From positions 1 through 14,731 of the forward strand of contig CALVJU010000129.1 in the NCBI GenBank assembly GCA_944332375.1: DNA of 14,731 bases. The letters run 5' to 3'. Positions 1 to 6,812 of this stretch are shown in pieces. The DNA comes from an uncultured Bacilli bacterium (lineage in GTDB: Bacteria; Bacillota_I; Bacilli_A; RF39; UBA660). The position numbers and the translations under genes were made by a program. Every line of letters begins with the position of its first letter. Position 1 is the first letter of the stretch. The notes below the pieces were generated by a model. It saw only the letters and a list, made by a program, of their open reading frames with translations. It searched no databases and had not been told where the DNA came from.

Positions 1-323
1 TCATATTTTTCTTTATAGTTTTGAAATTCGTTAATAGAATCATATAATTTACGATCTAGTTCAAAATTAGAAAGTTTACGAGAACGAAGTTTTACAATGT
101 CACCAAGAACTTCTTCGTTGTCATCTAATTCTGCGTTTGTTTTAATAATATTGATCGATTTATTTAATAAATCGAAACGTTTTCTTAACACAGAATCTAT
201 ATTTGCTTCTGCCTCATTGAGACGGATGACGCAATTCTGAAATTCATTGTACCAATTGGTAAACAAAAGTAGGATACTACAAGCAAAAATAAATACGACT
301 AGAAAAAACATCAATATACTCAT
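1..323 (-). CDS. LemA family membrane protein, 3' end cut by window edge
   Basis: About 107 residues are visible and the reading frame is open at the window edge, so the C-terminal part is missing. An N-terminal membrane helix (residues 2-22, rich in F, L, I and V) is followed by NEAEANIDSVLRKRFDLL, the LemA-family signature around the first long helix (asparagine, a small residue, ID, then RR/KR-DLL). LemA proteins are membrane-anchored helical bundles facing outwards; their function is poorly defined. I chose the ATG at 323 because GGTGAT lies 4 nt upstream and the extended -10 box at 340-348 puts the transcript start near 333, which excludes the other ATG at 335. It lies about 50 nt downstream of gerQ on the same strand, so some read-through is likely. 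The family call is fairly sure; a specific role cannot be given. Confidence 0.8.
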   Translation of the reverse strand, partial: MSILMFFLVVFIFACSILLLFTNWYNEFQNCVIRLNEAEANIDSVLRKRFDLLNKSINIIKTNAELDDNEEVLGDIVKLRSRKLSNFELDRKLYDSINEFQNYKEKY

Positions 324-339
324 TACTATCACCATACAC

Positions 340-348
340 ATTATAACA
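340..348 (-). promoter_or_regulatory. Extended -10 promoter of the lemA-like gene
   Basis: The minus strand reads TGTTATAAT, a perfect extended -10 element, ending 16 nt before the chosen start codon. No good -35 hexamer is seen 16-18 nt upstream, which is common for extended -10 promoters. The same 9-mer recurs at 12325-12333 and 14240-14248. Confidence 0.5.
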
Positions 349-371
349 TCTATTTCAAGAATTTACTAGAA

Positions 372-749
372 CTAATTTGGAATAAATTCTGGACTATAAT
401 TAATTGCTTCATAGAATTTAAAGTAATCAATATAAATTGTCAGTAGTAAATACCATTCTCCATTGTTTGGGTTACTAATAATAATATGATCTCTTCCTGC
501 TTGTTCAATAATTCCCGAAAATTTTAAATCTCTCCATTCTGTAGAGTCAGGAAATGTCATATAAACATCTACTTTTTTCCCTTTATTTAATCGTAAGATG
601 TTTTCAATATAGGACTGTTCCATTGGAAAATCGCCTGCCATGGTAGGAACAGTCTGTTGATTTGGAATATTTCCTCCATTTGTAAAAATGGGAGCACCTG
701 TAAAATTGTTACTGTTTGGTGTTCCTGTATAAAAGCTATTTTGATTCAT
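372..749 (-). CDS. gerQ: Spore coat protein GerQ
   Basis: This 125-residue protein has a low-complexity Asn/Gln/Pro-rich N-terminus (residues 1-42). It is followed by the conserved GerQ domain: YIENILRLNKGKK at 47-59, VYMTFPDSTEW at 62-72, then GIIEQAGRDHIIISNP and YLLLTIYIDY. In Bacillus, GerQ is an inner-coat protein crosslinked by the transglutaminase Tgl and needed to place the cortex-lytic enzyme CwlJ; the glutamines at 31-32 lie in the N-terminal part that could be crosslinked. The start is supported by AAAGGA 8 nt upstream. The gene implies an endospore former. GerQ belongs to the mother-cell (sigma-E) programme in Bacillus. Two CATA boxes occur upstream, but no convincing sigma-E promoter with correct spacing was found. 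Confidence 0.93.
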   Translation of the reverse strand: MNQNSFYTGTPNSNNFTGAPIFTNGGNIPNQQTVPTMAGDFPMEQSYIENILRLNKGKKVDVYMTFPDSTEWRDLKFSGIIEQAGRDHIIISNPNNGEWYLLLTIYIDYFKFYEAINYSPEFIPN

Positions 750-827
750 CTCATCAATCCTTTCTAATAAAGAATATTCTTTTTTCTGTCAAATATGTAA
801 AAAATCTATATATGAGATAGAAAAGTA

Positions 828-836
828 TGATATAAT
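828..836 (+). promoter_or_regulatory. Extended -10 promoter of pduL
   Basis: TGATATAAT (828-836) is an extended -10 element 24 nt before the pduL ATG. The -35 region is AT-rich without a clear TTGACA. The pduL ribosome site AAAGGGG follows at a normal distance. Confidence 0.55.
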
Positions 837-860
837 GCTTATGTTAGAAAGGGGTAAACA

Positions 861-1436
861 ATGAAAGTAACAGTTGGAATTTCAGCGCATCATTTACACG
901 TTACCAAAGAAGATTTGGAGATTCTTTTTGGAAAAGGGCATGAGTTAACTGTCCATAAGAAGATTAATCAACCTGGGCAATATGCAAGTACTGATTTTGT
1001 TACGATTCGTACGGAAAAAAGTGAATTAGCGCATATTCGTATTTTGGGACCTGTTCGTAAGTATACACAAGTAGAACTTTCTAAAACAGATTATATTAAG
1101 TTAGGATTAGATGCTCCAGTTCGTGAGTCTGGAGATGTAAAAGGAAGTGCGAAGGTTACAATTATTGGACCAAAGGGTATGATAGAAAGGGATGCGGGGA
1201 TTATCGCAACACGTCATATTCATGTTCCAGAAGAAGATGCGAAAAAGTTAGGATTAGAGAATGTTCCTTATGTTAGTGTCAGAGTACCTGGACAAAAAGG
1301 TGGCGTGATGTATCATGTCTCTGTTCGTGTCGCTCCTAATTCTTATTATGAGATGCATATTGATACAGATGATGCGAATGCATTCCAAATTAAAAATGGA
1401 GAAGAATTAGAAATTTACAAGGATATTACAGAATAA
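861..1436 (+). CDS. pduL: Phosphate propanoyltransferase / phosphotransacylase PduL
   Basis: The product exchanges CoA for phosphate on short acyl-CoA (acetyl- or propanoyl-CoA), giving acyl phosphate that acetate kinase can turn into ATP. It has 191 residues, the normal length, with both PduL beta-barrel domains. Domain 1 begins GISAHHLHVT (zinc ligands expected at H11 and H13) and runs to ILGPVRKYTQVE and APVRESGDVKGS (R88, E89). Domain 2 carries ATRHIHVPEEDAKKLGL (H119, H121). The protein starts directly in the barrel, with no N-terminal extension that could be a microcompartment encapsulation peptide, and no shell genes are nearby. A free cytosolic, Pta-like role is therefore inferred. 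The usual SxRHxH arginine of domain 1 is His10 here. A terminator follows at 1457-1489. Confidence 0.92.
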   Translation: MKVTVGISAHHLHVTKEDLEILFGKGHELTVHKKINQPGQYASTDFVTIRTEKSELAHIRILGPVRKYTQVELSKTDYIKLGLDAPVRESGDVKGSAKVTIIGPKGMIERDAGIIATRHIHVPEEDAKKLGLENVPYVSVRVPGQKGGVMYHVSVRVAPNSYYEMHIDTDDANAFQIKNGEELEIYKDITE

Positions 1437-1456
1437 TTTGTTTTTATTTGTAAAAG

Positions 1457-1489
1457 AAATGTCAAATTACTATATTTTTGACATTTTTT
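1457..1489 (+). terminator. Rho-independent terminator after pduL
   Basis: A perfect 10-bp stem AAATGTCAAA (1457-1466) / TTTGACATTT (1477-1486) encloses a 10-nt loop and runs into a six-T tract. It separates pduL from rnr. Confidence 0.75.
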
Positions 1490-1493
1490 CGAT

Positions 1494-1499
1494 TATAAT
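1494..1499 (+). promoter_or_regulatory. Probable -10 box for the rnr operon
   Basis: TATAAT lies directly behind the pduL terminator and 21 nt before the rnr start codon. A TTGACA is present within the terminator stem, but it is only 10 nt away, too close to act as its -35. Confidence 0.45.
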
Positions 1500-1520
1500 G
1501 AAGATAAGAGGTGGCTAAAA

Positions 1521-3644
1521 ATGAAAGAGAGAATTTTAGAAATACTGAGTGAAGAAGAACGCGCCTATTCGATTGAAGAGTTAGAAGATATTTTAGCAAT
1601 CCGTTCCGCTGATGAATTAAAAGATTTATTAGCAGTATTAAGAGATTTGGAAAACTCATTAAAGATTTATCACACGAATAAAGGAAACTATATGTTATTT
1701 AACAATAGTCATTTAAGAGTAGGACAATTAATTGGAAATAAAAAGGGATTTGGATTTGTCGATATTGAAGGGGATGAAGATGTCTTTATTCCTCCTACTT
1801 GTATGAATGGTGCGATTCATGGAGACCAAGTAATTGTAGAAATTACTTCTAAGAAAGGATTAGACTTAGAAGGAAGAATTGTCAAAGTATTAGATCGTAA
1901 GTTGCACCAAATTGTCGGTGAGTTTTACTATAAAGGTGGAGTAGGACATATTGAACCAGACGATAAGAAGATTAATATTCGCATTGATATAGAACAGAAT
2001 AAAACAATGGGTGCGATGAATGGACATAAAGTGCTTGTTCGTTTAACAGGAAAGAAAAATCAAGGAAATTATCAAGGAGAGGTCATTAAAGTATTAGGAC
2101 ATAAGAATGATCCAGGAGTTGATATTTTATCCATTGTAAATAAATATGAAATCAATGATGTCTTTTCTGATGAAATTATGGAAGCAGTAGAAAAACTTCC
2201 TTTAGAAGTGACAGAAGAAGAGTATCAAGGAAGAAGAGATTTAAGAGATAAAGTGATTTTTACAATTGATGGGGATGACGCGAAAGATTTAGATGATGCG
2301 GTTTCTATTGATTTATTAGAGAATGGTCACTATTTATTAGGTGTTCATATTGCGGATGTTTCTCATTACGTAAAAGAAAATGGAGTCATTGATCAAGAAG
2401 CTTATGAACGTGGAACTAGTGTTTATCTTGCTGATCGTGTTATACCAATGTTGCCTCATAAGTTATCAAATGGAATTTGTTCTTTAAACGGTGGTGTGGA
2501 TCGTTTAACAATGAGTTGTGATATGGAAATTGATGAACAAGGTAATGTCGTTGATTATGATATTTATGAAAGTGTGATCAATTCTAAGAAGAGAATGACT
2601 TATAAAGCAGTAAACAATATATTAGAAAAAAATATTGTAGAACCAGGTTATGAACCATTTGTCGATGATTTAAAGAAGATGGAAACCCTTGCTCATATTT
2701 TACGTAAAAATAAAGAGAGACGTGGTTATATTGACTTTGATATTGATGAAGCTAAGATTATTGTAAACGAAAAAGGAGAAGCAATTGATGTCAAAGTAAG
2801 AGAACGTGGTACTGGAGAAAAGTTAATTGAGGACTTTATGATTGCAGCTAATGAAACAGTTGCTACTCACATTTATTATATGGAACTTCCATTTATTTAT
2901 CGTATTCATGGTAAACCAAATGAAGAGAAGATCGAAAGTTTTATGCAATTTTTAAAGACATTAGGAATTACTGTTCCATATAATAAGAATAATATTACAC
3001 CAAAAGAAATGCAGAAAGTATTGGATCATTTAAAAGACAATAAATTGTTCCACCTTTTATCTAGTTTACTTTTAAGAAGTATGCAGAAAGCGGTTTATGA
3101 TAAAAACAATATTGGACACTTTGGTCTAGCTAGTAAATGTTATACCCATTTTACTTCTCCAATTCGTCGTTATCCTGATCAGACTGTTCATCGTTTATTA
3201 AGAGCTTATTTGTTTGATAAGAAGTTAGATCGTGAAACGATTCAACATTGGGATTTAAAATTAATTTCTATCGCAGAACATTCTAGTGAGAAAGAGAGAA
3301 ATGCAGTAAGTTGTGAACGAGAAGTAGACGATATGAAGAAAGCAGAGTATATGATGAAGCATATCGGAGAAGAATATGAAGGTATGATTACGAGTGTTCT
3401 TAATTTTGGAATGTTTGTTGAGTTAGATAATTTGATTGAAGGATTAATCTCAAATGATGATATGCGTGGAGATACTTACTATTATGATGAAACAACGTTC
3501 TCTTATGTTGGTAAAAATACAAAGAAACGTTATCGTTTAGGAGATCGTGTCAAAGTAACGGTATTGAATGCGAATAAAGAGAATAAGACAATTGATTTTA
3601 TATTAAGTGAAATGAAAGATATGAAAGAAGAGAAAGCATCATAA
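1521..3644 (+). CDS. rnr: Ribonuclease R (3'-5' exoribonuclease)
   Basis: RNase R degrades structured RNA processively from the 3' end, including rRNA fragments and the non-stop mRNAs released by trans-translation. The 707-residue protein is complete. It has an N-terminal winged-helix region (about 1-60), a cold-shock/OB domain (about 64-125, with GFGFVDIEGDEDVFIPP), a second OB domain, and the RNB catalytic domain from about 240. The acidic active-site cluster FTIDGDDAKDLDDA is at 247-260 (D250, D256, D258, D259). The motif HFTSPIRRYPD is near residue 545, and an S1 domain lies near the C-terminus (IGEEYEGMITSVLNFGMFVEL). A good AGAGGTGG ribosome site precedes the ATG. It is followed 32 nt later by a phosphatase gene and then smpB, its functional partner. 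Confidence 0.96.
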   Translation: MKERILEILSEEERAYSIEELEDILAIRSADELKDLLAVLRDLENSLKIYHTNKGNYMLFNNSHLRVGQLIGNKKGFGFVDIEGDEDVFIPPTCMNGAIHGDQVIVEITSKKGLDLEGRIVKVLDRKLHQIVGEFYYKGGVGHIEPDDKKINIRIDIEQNKTMGAMNGHKVLVRLTGKKNQGNYQGEVIKVLGHKNDPGVDILSIVNKYEINDVFSDEIMEAVEKLPLEVTEEEYQGRRDLRDKVIFTIDGDDAKDLDDAVSIDLLENGHYLLGVHIADVSHYVKENGVIDQEAYERGTSVYLADRVIPMLPHKLSNGICSLNGGVDRLTMSCDMEIDEQGNVVDYDIYESVINSKKRMTYKAVNNILEKNIVEPGYEPFVDDLKKMETLAHILRKNKERRGYIDFDIDEAKIIVNEKGEAIDVKVRERGTGEKLIEDFMIAANETVATHIYYMELPFIYRIHGKPNEEKIESFMQFLKTLGITVPYNKNNITPKEMQKVLDHLKDNKLFHLLSSLLLRSMQKAVYDKNNIGHFGLASKCYTHFTSPIRRYPDQTVHRLLRAYLFDKKLDRETIQHWDLKLISIAEHSSEKERNAVSCEREVDDMKKAEYMMKHIGEEYEGMITSVLNFGMFVELDNLIEGLISNDDMRGDTYYYDETTFSYVGKNTKKRYRLGDRVKVTVLNANKENKTIDFILSEMKDMKEEKAS

Positions 3645-3657
3645 GATGCCTTCTTTC
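3623..3657 (+). other. Intercistronic hairpin across the rnr stop codon
   Basis: GAAAGAAG (3623-3630) pairs with CTTCTTTC (3650-3657), and inside it GCATC (3636-3640) pairs with GATGC (3645-3649) around loop ATAA, which contains most of the rnr stop codon. There is no T tract after it, so it looks like a stabilising or processing element or a weak attenuator rather than a full terminator. Confidence 0.4.
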
Positions 3658-3676
3658 TTGTGTAAGGGGTTGAGTT

Positions 3677-4210
3677 ATGGTTTTATATTTAATAAGACAT
3701 GGAGAAACAGATTGGAATGTCCAAAATAAGATTCAAGGGGATACAGATATTCCTCTCAATCAGACGGGAATCAAACAGGCAAATACTTTAAAAGAAGTGT
3801 TGAAAAATGTCTCTTTTGATGTTTGTTATACTTCTCCACTGGAAAGAACAATGACGACAGCTAAAATCATTTTAGAGGGTACTTGTCCAATTATCCCTGT
3901 TCCAGAGCTTGTCGAACGTGATTTTGGTCAAATAGAAGGAAGTGCGATTACAGAAGTACAATCGAAAAAATATTGGGATTATGAATTAAATTCACAGGAT
4001 GAGGGTGTGGAACCTGTACGTCATTTATTAGATCGGACAAGAAATTTTTTGTTAGAACTAATCCAAAAGCATCCCAATCAAACAGTACTTTTAGTAACAC
4101 ATGGCTCTACATTAAGAGCCCTTCATTTCAATCTAATGGGATATCATACCAAAGAAGATTTTCTTAAATTTAACGTAAAAAATTGTCAAATATTTCAATA
4201 TAAGTTATAA
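3677..4210 (+). CDS. Histidine phosphatase family protein (phosphoglycerate mutase-like)
   Basis: This 177-residue protein belongs to the branch-1 histidine phosphatase (PGAM/CobC-like) superfamily. The phospho-accepting motif LIRHGETDWN is at the N-terminus (R7, H8). SPLERTMTTA carries the second arginine (R57), ELVERDFG holds the probable acid residue (E80), and VTHGSTLRAL carries the second catalytic histidine (H142). The family includes cofactor-dependent phosphoglycerate mutases, alpha-ribazole phosphatase and broad phosphatases. At 177 residues this is too short for a classical glycolytic GpmA, so it is probably a small-molecule phosphatase of unknown substrate. AAGGGG lies upstream of the ATG. 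Co-direction and short gaps suggest one operon with rnr and smpB. Confidence 0.88.
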   Translation: MVLYLIRHGETDWNVQNKIQGDTDIPLNQTGIKQANTLKEVLKNVSFDVCYTSPLERTMTTAKIILEGTCPIIPVPELVERDFGQIEGSAITEVQSKKYWDYELNSQDEGVEPVRHLLDRTRNFLLELIQKHPNQTVLLVTHGSTLRALHFNLMGYHTKEDFLKFNVKNCQIFQYKL

Positions 4211-4230
4211 TAAATGCGTTGGTGATAAAC

Positions 4231-4665
4231 ATGGAAATAGTAAATAGAAAAGCAAAATTCGATTATGAAATTATAGATACTTATGAAGCGGGAATTGTTT
4301 TAACTGGAACAGAAATCAAATCTTTACGCCTAGGAAATGCGAATATCAAAGACAGTTATGCAGTCATTCGTAAAGGAGAGGTCTTTCTTTTAAATATGCA
4401 TATTAGTGTATATAAAGAAGGAAATCAGTTTAATCATGATGAAACACGTACCAGAAAATTATTATTACATAAAAAAGAAATTTATAAATTACGTGATAAA
4501 GTAGAATTAAATGGTTATACTTTAGTTCCTTTAAAAGTCTATTTAAGTAAAAATCATGCGAAAGTATTACTAGGACTAGGAAAAGGAAAGAAAAACTACG
4601 ATAAAAGAGAAACAATGAAGAAAAGAGATACAGAACGTTATTTAAAGAAAATAACAAAGTATTAG
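4231..4665 (+). CDS. smpB: SsrA-binding protein SmpB
   Basis: SmpB binds tmRNA and places it in the A site of stalled ribosomes during trans-translation. The 144-residue protein shows the family hallmarks: N-terminal VNRKAKFDYEI, GIVLTGTEIKSLR, NIKDSYAVI, and the basic C-terminal tail GKGKKNYDKRETMKKRDTER, which folds into the mRNA channel. I start at 4231 because GGTGAT lies 4 nt upstream of that ATG; an upstream TTG at 4219 would add four residues but has no ribosome site. The gene sits 20 nt after the phosphatase gene. The tmRNA gene often found downstream is absent: only about 80 nt separate smpB from the next, convergent gene. Confidence 0.96.
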   Translation: MEIVNRKAKFDYEIIDTYEAGIVLTGTEIKSLRLGNANIKDSYAVIRKGEVFLLNMHISVYKEGNQFNHDETRTRKLLLHKKEIYKLRDKVELNGYTLVPLKVYLSKNHAKVLLGLGKGKKNYDKRETMKKRDTERYLKKITKY

Positions 4666-4731
4666 AAAACATTTCCTTTTTTGTAGTTGTGAAATGTAAA
4701 TTATAGAAAATTTTAACGCAGATAAAATAAA

Positions 4732-4753
4732 AAATAAAGCATGTGCTTTATTT
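4732..4753 (-). terminator. Terminator of the GNAT gene, overlapping its stop codon
   Basis: A perfect 9-bp stem AAATAAAGC (4732-4740) / GCTTTATTT (4745-4753) with loop ATGT. On the minus strand it is followed by a T-rich tract (TTTTATTTTATC). It may also stop transcripts arriving from smpB, although the plus side has no T tract beyond the stem. Confidence 0.55.
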
Positions 4754-5017
4754 CGATAAAAGAGATTGTTTTTCTGGATGTTGTTGAAACCAATGTTTCG
4801 CATAAGAGCAAGTAGGAATACAACTCTTTTTTTGTTCTTCCAATTGTTTTACAAGTGCTTCGATTAAAGAAGAAGCAATTCCTTTTCCCCGGTATTGTGG
4901 ATTTACATAAGTATGTTGAATATAAAGCGTATTGTCTTTCTCTTCCCAGGTTACTTCTCCTACAAGAGTATCATGATCTTGAAGGGAAATACGTCTTTCT
5001 TCATACACATAATTCAT
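4748..5017 (-). CDS. Small GNAT-fold N-acetyltransferase (YjdJ type)
   Basis: This 89-residue mini-GNAT contains the acetyl-CoA binding loop VNPQYRGKGIASSLIEAL, followed by the IPTCSYAKHWFQQHPE stretch. That stretch is characteristic of the short YjdJ-like GNAT subfamily (Gcn5-related family with a C-terminal cysteine and HPE). The substrate is unknown. The start at 5017 is chosen because GGTGAT lies 3 nt upstream of that ATG; a longer frame from 5038 has no ribosome site. It faces smpB tail to tail. Confidence 0.82.
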   Translation of the reverse strand: MNYVYEERRISLQDHDTLVGEVTWEEKDNTLYIQHTYVNPQYRGKGIASSLIEALVKQLEEQKKSCIPTCSYAKHWFQQHPEKQSLLSK

Positions 5018-5044
5018 AATATCACCTATCTCTATCATACGCGA

Positions 5045-5263
5045 TTATTTATGAGAGAGCAATTCTTTTTGAAATAAATATTCTTCCCTGACAACTTCTT
5101 CTAGTTTTCGATAGTATTCTAATAACATTCTTTCACAAGAATCTAATTTTTGTTTTGTATAACTATTGGGATTTTTATAATATTCTCTTCGTAATTCTTT
5201 CACTCTTTCTTCAAGTGGAGTGACGATAATTTCTGAAAACTCTCTCACATTTTCATTAAACAT
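5045..5263 (-). CDS. Small helical, charged protein of unknown function
   Basis: The product is 72 residues, very rich in Glu, Arg, Lys and Tyr, and is predicted by eye to be almost wholly helical or coiled-coil (EERVKELRREYYKNPNSY, then LDSCERMLLEYYRKLEEV). The start is well supported: AAGGAGG precedes the ATG by 6 nt. It ends 27 nt before the GNAT gene start, so the two are probably co-transcribed. The LR...LD...LLEYYRK layout recalls Spo0E-like phosphatases, but the spacing is short and the SxxxD signature is missing, so I do not assign that function. Confidence 0.65.
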   Translation of the reverse strand: MFNENVREFSEIIVTPLEERVKELRREYYKNPNSYTKQKLDSCERMLLEYYRKLEEVVREEYLFQKELLSHK

Positions 5264-5307
5264 AGTAAACCTCCTTGTATATTCTATTTATCTATAATCA
5301 TATTATT

Positions 5308-5316
5308 AGTATAACA
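5308..5316 (-). promoter_or_regulatory. Extended -10 promoter for the minus-strand pair at 4748-5263
   Basis: The minus strand reads TGTTATACT about 45 nt before the start codon at 5263. No clear -35 hexamer is seen. The intergenic stretch 5264-5393 is shared with the divergent HTH gene. Confidence 0.4.
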
Positions 5317-5393
5317 CATAATTACGTTATGGAAAAAGATAAATTTCATAAATTGGTAGGATATACTGTCAAATGAAATTGTAGGTGAATAGA

Positions 5394-5621
5394 ATGAAAT
5401 TAATAATCCGTAAAAATCGTTATACAAAAGGGGAAATTATGAGAATTATTCGTGAATGGACAGGACTCACCCAAAAACAATTTGCGCAAGATATTGGAAA
5501 GAGTGAAGGAAGTGTTCAAAAATACGAAGCCGATGAAGTAAACTATGGAATTGAAACACTATTAGAAATTGTCAAGAAACATGATTTAGTGATTACAATT
5601 GAAAAAAAGAAGAAAGAATAA
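5394..5621 (+). CDS. Small XRE-like helix-turn-helix protein
   Basis: The 75-residue protein is little more than one HTH domain. IIREWTGLTQKQFAQDIGKSEGSVQKYEADE matches the Cro/CI (XRE) fold: helix 2 TQKQFAQDIG, turn, helix 3 SEGSVQKYE. A short basic C-terminal tail, EKKKKE, ends it. The start at 5394 is preferred over a GTG at 5385 because AGGTGA sits at the right distance. A TATACT at 5362-5367 may be its -10. It is probably a transcription regulator. No toxin partner is adjacent; the next gene, 45 nt downstream, encodes a nuclease with its own possible promoter. Confidence 0.75.
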   Translation: MKLIIRKNRYTKGEIMRIIREWTGLTQKQFAQDIGKSEGSVQKYEADEVNYGIETLLEIVKKHDLVITIEKKKKE

Positions 5622-5629
5622 GAAATATG

Positions 5630-5638
5630 TGTTACAAT
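5630..5638 (+). promoter_or_regulatory. Extended -10 promoter for the nuclease gene
   Basis: TGTTACAAT lies 28 nt before the nuclease ATG, just after the end of the HTH gene. No strong -35 is seen, so the nuclease may be read both from here and from the HTH promoter. Confidence 0.4.
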
Positions 5639-5666
5639 GAATATAGAGTAGAAAAGAAGTGGTAAG

Positions 5667-6413
5667 ATGGCTAGAAGACGTAAGAAAAAGAAACAATCTG
5701 TTGTAGTACTTGTCCTTTTACTTCTCTTATCAGGAGCAGGGTATACAGTTTCTTCTCATTATGAAGAGTTGATTGGTTATGCAGAAGAGTGGACAGAAAA
5801 GGATACAAAAAAGACCAATACTAGTTATTCTTTAGAAGAGATTCCTCCTTATCAAGGGGAAACTTATGTTGTATTAGATGAGAATATACCAAGGTTTACA
5901 GTAGAAGAGGAACAGTTTACTGGGGAAGAGTATCATGAACTAGATGATCTAGGAAGATGTGGAACAGCTATGGCTCTAGTAGGAATAGAAACGATGCCTA
6001 CAGAAGAACGTGGTAGTATTGGAATGATAAAACCATCGGGATGGCATACTGTAAAGTATGAGATTGTCAGTGGAAAATACTTATATAATCGTTGTCACTT
6101 AATTGGATATCAATTAACAGGAGAAAATGCGAATGAAAAGAATTTAATTACTTGTACTAGAAGTATGAATACAACAGGAATGTTAGAATGGGAAAATCAA
6201 GTAGCAGACTATGTAAAAGAGACAGAGAATCATGTATTATATCGTGTTACACCGATTTTTGAAGGAGATCATTTACTAGCGACTGGAGTAGAAATAGAAG
6301 CAAAATCGATAGAAGATGATGGAAAAGGAGTTCAATTCCATGTCTTTGTCTACAATGTTCAAGAGGGAATAGAAATAGATTATCAAACAGGAGATAGTCA
6401 TTTAGCACAATAA
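5667..6413 (+). CDS. Membrane-anchored or secreted DNA/RNA non-specific endonuclease (DNA-entry nuclease type)
   Basis: The 248-residue protein begins with a very basic stretch (RRRKKKKQ) followed by a hydrophobic helix (residues 11-29). This is a signal anchor or signal peptide, so the enzyme acts outside the membrane. The nuclease domain (about 60-235) shows the beta-beta-alpha-metal signature as YNRCHLIGYQL (141-150; catalytic His144, with NRCH for the more usual DRGH), followed by NEKNLITCTRSMNTTGM and the conserved ENQVADYVKETENHVLYRVTPIF. Streptococcal EndA, used for DNA uptake, is a member of this family. Nutrient scavenging or uptake is an inference; no competence gene is nearby. GTGG about 6 nt before the ATG is a modest ribosome site. 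A strong terminator follows. Confidence 0.88.
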   Translation: MARRRKKKKQSVVVLVLLLLLSGAGYTVSSHYEELIGYAEEWTEKDTKKTNTSYSLEEIPPYQGETYVVLDENIPRFTVEEEQFTGEEYHELDDLGRCGTAMALVGIETMPTEERGSIGMIKPSGWHTVKYEIVSGKYLYNRCHLIGYQLTGENANEKNLITCTRSMNTTGMLEWENQVADYVKETENHVLYRVTPIFEGDHLLATGVEIEAKSIEDDGKGVQFHVFVYNVQEGIEIDYQTGDSHLAQ

Positions 6414-6439
6414 AAAGATACACTGTAGTATCTTTTTTT
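6412..6439 (+). terminator. Rho-independent terminator after the nuclease gene
   Basis: Stem AAAAAGATAC (6412-6421) / GTATCTTTTT (6428-6437) with loop ACTGTA, followed by further T residues. It starts at the nuclease stop codon. Confidence 0.8.
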
Positions 6440-6512
6440 ACATGGGAAATCTTTTTTGATAATCAAAATATTCCCAAATACAATAAATCATGAAACGAAA
6501 AAATTCAATCAA

Positions 6513-6557
6513 AATATCCCTCCTCACAGTTATTATTCTGTAAATAGGAGGGATATT
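6513..6557 (-). terminator. Large hairpin, probable terminator of the small-gene pair at 6575-7109
   Basis: A perfect 12-bp inverted repeat, AATATCCCTCCT (6513-6524) / AGGAGGGATATT (6546-6557), encloses a 21-nt loop that can form a further ACAG/CTGT stem. On the minus strand it begins 18 nt after the stop codon and is followed by T-rich sequence ending in six T residues. In the plus direction it lacks a T tract. The stem is unusually long and GC-rich for this window. Confidence 0.5.
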
Positions 6558-6574
6558 CCTGCGAATGAGAAAAA

Positions 6575-6793
6575 TTATTTTCTTTTTGACCATTTTTTTA
6601 TCATTCTTTTTTCTTCCTCTTCGATGGAAACTGGTGTTGATTGCATAGAAGTATAACGAAGAGAAGAAGAAAGTGTTTCTTCTAATTGATCACGATCCTC
6701 TACAGGTAGATTCTCCATTTCTTGAGAAGTCATTCCAATTTTTTGACCAAGGATAGAATCTAAGGATTCTCTTGTCTTTTCTGATAGGTTCAT
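6575..6793 (-). CDS. Small hydrophilic protein of unknown function
   Basis: The product is 72 residues with no membrane segment and no motif I recognise. It is rich in Glu and Ser, with a basic end (KRMIKKWSKRK). AAAGGAAG lies upstream of the ATG at an acceptable distance. It starts 19 nt after the stop codon of the 98-residue gene, so the two are almost certainly one transcript. The long hairpin at 6513-6557 closes the unit. Confidence 0.6.
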   Translation of the reverse strand: MNLSEKTRESLDSILGQKIGMTSQEMENLPVEDRDQLEETLSSSLRYTSMQSTPVSIEEEEKRMIKKWSKRK

Positions 6794-6812
6794 ATTTATT
6801 CTTCCTTTCTAA

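Noticed and set aside
4666..4747. tmRNA gene (ssrA) after smpB
   Set aside because: Only about 80 nt are available, with no tRNA-like ends or tag frame; ACATTTC/GAAATGT is only a weak hairpin.
5045..5263. Spo0E-like aspartyl-phosphate phosphatase
   Set aside because: LR, LD and EYYRK occur in the right order, but the spacing between the helices is too short and the SxxxD signature is absent.
6456..6656. Plus-strand open frame of 66 codons
   Set aside because: It spans the terminator hairpin region and runs antisense to the 72-residue gene; there is no ribosome site at its start.
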